NCBI GenBank assembly: GCA_948896875.1
Contig: CAQUWW010000075.1
Coordinates: 1-14,921, forward strand
Length of the DNA: 14,921 nt
Source: an uncultured Acetatifactor sp.
GTDB taxonomy: Bacteria > Bacillota > Clostridia > Lachnospirales > Lachnospiraceae
Reading direction: 5' to 3'
This document shows positions 12,985-14,921 of this stretch, piece by piece; the first letter of the stretch is position 1, and every line of letters starts with the position of its first letter. A model generated the notes under the pieces. The model was given only the letters and a program-made list of their open reading frames with translations, was not told where the DNA came from and made no database searches. The translations under genes and the position numbers were made by a program.

Positions 12985-14282
12985 CTATATGGCATGTGTA
13001 TCTTTTCGTTTTTTTGCATAATTGATTCCAACAAGCAATACCTCCCCCACATAGCCATCCAGGGCCTGAATATAACATTTTTCTTTTATCTGACTGATAG
13101 CGCCTTTTGCAGAGCGATTCCATTTCAGTTCCACAATTCGCAGTCCCAGCCCGCATCCTCAATGGCATTCACAAACTCTGTCTTCACTTCCTCATTTGGA
13201 ATGTGCACCTCCTGCCAATCTGTGTCGTAGGTCAGATACCCCAGATGTACCAAGAGGGTCAGAATGTCATCGCAGCTCTTAAAGGAAGTCATATCATTTT
13301 GAAATTTTGCGGGATTCACCTTACAGGATGCTCCTGCCAGCATTTGTGCGATAGCGTCCCTCAGGCCGTCGAAATTCATGGAAATATATTTTTTCAGGGC
13401 CTCATATGTCTCCGTATTGGTCCAGTAATTTCCAATCCTTTTTCTTCGAATGGAGTCTACCACCGATTTCGGGTTATAAATATGTGTTCCTTTTCCTGTC
13501 ACATACCCATCATACCATTGCCTGGCCTGCTCAAAATCCATATCATATTTTTCATACAGCCCGCGCACTTCGGATTCCGTGAACCCCACATATTCTGCCA
13601 GAACATCTGCCTCCAGCATAGTAAACTCATCAAAATTATTCAACGCTGACTCCGTACCATATTTCTTAATCGGAAGTATCCCTGTGAGATAAGCAAGCTT
13701 GATATACTTTTTAGACGGTGCATCCTTAAAAAGTCCTCTCAAAAAATCAATATATTCCGCCTGTGCGCTATCATCCTCCCGGCTTTCCCTGAAAATCGCA
13801 TCCCACTCATCTATGATGATAACAAAGCGGAATCCTTTTGCTTTGTTGATACCTGCCAATGCTGCCTGTAATGTCTCGGTATGTTCCGGAACAAATTCCG
13901 GATAGCACTCACGCAGCTCTGCGATAACGGAAGAATGGATTGCTGAAACCAGACTTTCTCCCCTATTCCCATTATTTCTGAATGAATTGACATCCACATG
14001 AATCACATCATATTGATTGAGGTGCTCTCGGAAATGTTCATCAGATGCAATTTTATATTGTGAAAACAAAGCCGAAGAATCACAGCTTTTATCATAATAT
14101 GCAACCAGCATCTCTGCTGTGATGGACTTTCCAAACCGTCTGGGCCTGCTTACACAGAGATATCTCTGCTCAGAATCCAGTACGGAATTCGTATATGCCA
14201 GCAACTGCGTTTTATCCACATATATCTGTGAGTTCAAAGCACTGCAAAATCCTTCATTTCCCGGATTCAGATAGATTCCCAT
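12985..14282 (-). pseudogene. AAA-ATPase-like / PD-(D/E)XK nuclease-domain protein, deleted and frameshifted
   Basis: The family (PF09820 AAA-ATPase_like plus PF08011 PDDEXK_9; DUF1703) has unknown function and is often multicopy in gut Firmicutes. The N-terminal part is intact for about 383 residues: MGIYLNPGN, YVDKTQLLAYTN, P-loop region RPRRFGKS, FVIIIDEWDAIF (Walker B), YLTGILPIKKYG and QWYDGYVTG. It then stops at 13125 after AIEDAGWDCELWN. In another frame, directly after that join (13137 to 12985), the family's true C terminus appears: IVELKWNRSAKGAISQIKEK, then a GYVGEVLLVGINYAKK segment. So an internal deletion of roughly 80-100 codons plus a frame change has removed most of the nuclease domain, including its first Asp (the GFAD segment), while leaving ExK (VELKW). 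Start: the second ATG (14282) has AGGAGG seven bases away. The truncated ATPase might still be made. Confidence 0.8.
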
Positions 14283-14348
14283 TGGCATTCCTCCTCGTAT
14301 GATTTGAGTTTAAGGCAGAATGCCGGGAATGTCAAGACCGGCGCTTCT

Positions 14349-14483
14349 CTACTTCAGCCCCCATCCCGTCACAAAACATTTATATTTGTGACGGAAGGTC
14401 CGCATAGATTCCGGATCCGAAAGCTTCTCCGGATGATACTTTTTCAGAGATTCCAGGTCCTCCATCATAGCCATCAGATTCAT
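14349..14483 (-). CDS. Putative 44-residue small protein
   Basis: An open frame from ATG 14483 to TAG 14349-14351, with GAGG eight bases upstream. The product starts MNLMAMMEDLESLKKYHPEK and ends FVTGWGLK. It has a charged helical first half and a basic second half. It lies 26 bases after the glycoside hydrolase stop, on the same strand, and 66 bases before the broken ATPase gene, so it could be read with either. The codons near the end contain a perfect 10-bp inverted repeat, which may mean the segment is regulatory instead. I do not recognise the protein. The frame also stays open upstream into the hydrolase gene. Confidence 0.35.
   Translation of the reverse strand: MNLMAMMEDLESLKKYHPEKLSDPESMRTFRHKYKCFVTGWGLK
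14366..14394. repeat. Perfect 10-bp inverted repeat
   Basis: CCGTCACAAA (14366-14375) and TTTGTGACGG (14385-14394) flank a nine-base AT-rich loop. No T run follows on either strand, so it is not a standard terminator. It sits in the gap between the glycoside hydrolase and the broken ATPase gene, inside the 44-codon frame. Confidence 0.55.
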
Positions 14484-14509
14484 CTCTCTATCCTCGCGGC
14501 TTTGAAATT

Positions 14510-14921
14510 TTACCGTCTTGTCGCCTGATACGGAACGGAATCCTGATAGGCATTGGTCTGGAAGATCACCGTAAGCATTCTCTCCACGCAGGCCCGCAGT
14601 TCTTCCACACTTAACTTTCCGTCCTGCAGCGCCTGGCGGATATTCTCCCGGTCTCCGTCATAGCCGGGCATAATCAGATCATCTCCTGCCGCCACACATC
14701 CCCAGGAGCTGCTGCCGCCCTGAGGCATGGTGGTAGTCCAATCCGTCATGATGATCCCCTGGAAATTCCACTCTTCTCTGGCCGCCACGGTACACAAATC
14801 TCTGCTGTTGGCCGCATGGACACCGTTAATCAGGTTATAAGATGTCATAATGGCCATAGGCTGTGCATTTTTCACTGCAATCTCGAATCCTCTCAGATAA
14901 ATTTCACGCAGTGCCCTTTCG
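14510..14921 (-). CDS. Glycoside hydrolase family 3 (beta-glucosidase-like), C-terminal part (partial)
   Basis: The last 137 codons of a GH3 enzyme; its 5' end lies beyond 14921. GH3 enzymes remove terminal beta-linked sugars with a retaining mechanism. Visible are ALREIYLRGFEIAVKNAQP, IMTSYNLINGVHAANSRDL, REEWNFQGIIMTDW (the Asp of TDW is the catalytic nucleophile) and GDDLIMPGY. A closing helix around VERML follows, with the stop about 73 residues after the nucleophile. In most GH3 enzymes the second alpha/beta domain follows this TIM-barrel end. Here the protein stops instead, so either it has the reversed domain order known from rumen Butyrivibrio/Ruminococcus GH3 enzymes, it is a single-domain form, or it is truncated. 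No signal for secretion can be judged from this part. The call is firm; the architecture is inferred. Confidence 0.88.
   Translation of the reverse strand, partial: ERALREIYLRGFEIAVKNAQPMAIMTSYNLINGVHAANSRDLCTVAAREEWNFQGIIMTDWTTTMPQGGSSSWGCVAAGDDLIMPGYDGDRENIRQALQDGKLSVEELRACVERMLTVIFQTNAYQDSVPYQATRR

Overview
The window looks like a chromosomal segment from a spore-forming Firmicute, most likely a Lachnospiraceae or related Clostridia member. It has moderate GC, strong GGAGG-type ribosome sites, TTG/GTG starts and two spoVA sporulation genes. It also carries families typical of that group: DUF5721, a DUF1703-type ATPase/nuclease beginning MGIYLNPGN, and TIR-Sel1-TPR proteins. This assignment comes from protein recall and no database search was run.

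Layout. 1-442 (+): the end of argininosuccinate synthase (argG), then a small DUF1294 membrane protein. 511-1578 (-): a DegV lipid-binding protein with an AT-rich leader full of palindromes. 1579-3975 (-): a 798-aa protein with two tandem TIR domains, Sel1-like repeats and about nine 47-residue TPR-like units. 4114-4608 (+): a DUF5721 protein behind a near-consensus promoter. 4620-4979 (-): spoVAE. 5104-6263 (-): a three-gene operon (TTG-start conserved protein, ridA, shikimate-kinase-like protein). 6499-8569 (+): two overlapping, related GT-C-like membrane proteins, divergent from that operon. 8571-9602 (-): spoVAD. 9705-10781 (-): a membrane-anchored double SH3 protein. 11047-12138 (-): trpS with a hairpin-rich 5' region. 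12318-12644 (-): a RelB/DinJ-type antitoxin with no toxin beside it. 12719-12817 (-): a 32-codon ORF. 12985-14282 (-): a broken AAA-ATPase/PD-(D/E)XK gene. 14349-14483 (-): a 44-codon ORF containing a perfect inverted repeat. 14510-14921 (-): the 3' end of a family 3 glycoside hydrolase.

How the genes relate. Most are housekeeping or sporulation genes arranged as single genes or short operons. spoVAD and spoVAE encode parts of one dipicolinate-transport machine but lie 3.6 kb apart, separated by metabolic and GT-C genes, and spoVAC is absent. The accessory elements are the TIR-TPR protein, the solitary antitoxin, the decayed ATPase/nuclease gene and the tiny ORFs. The most distinctive are the tandem-TIR/TPR protein, whose two TIR halves align without gaps at an offset of exactly 150 residues, and the kinase-like protein with Trp where shikimate kinases have their substrate-binding Arg.
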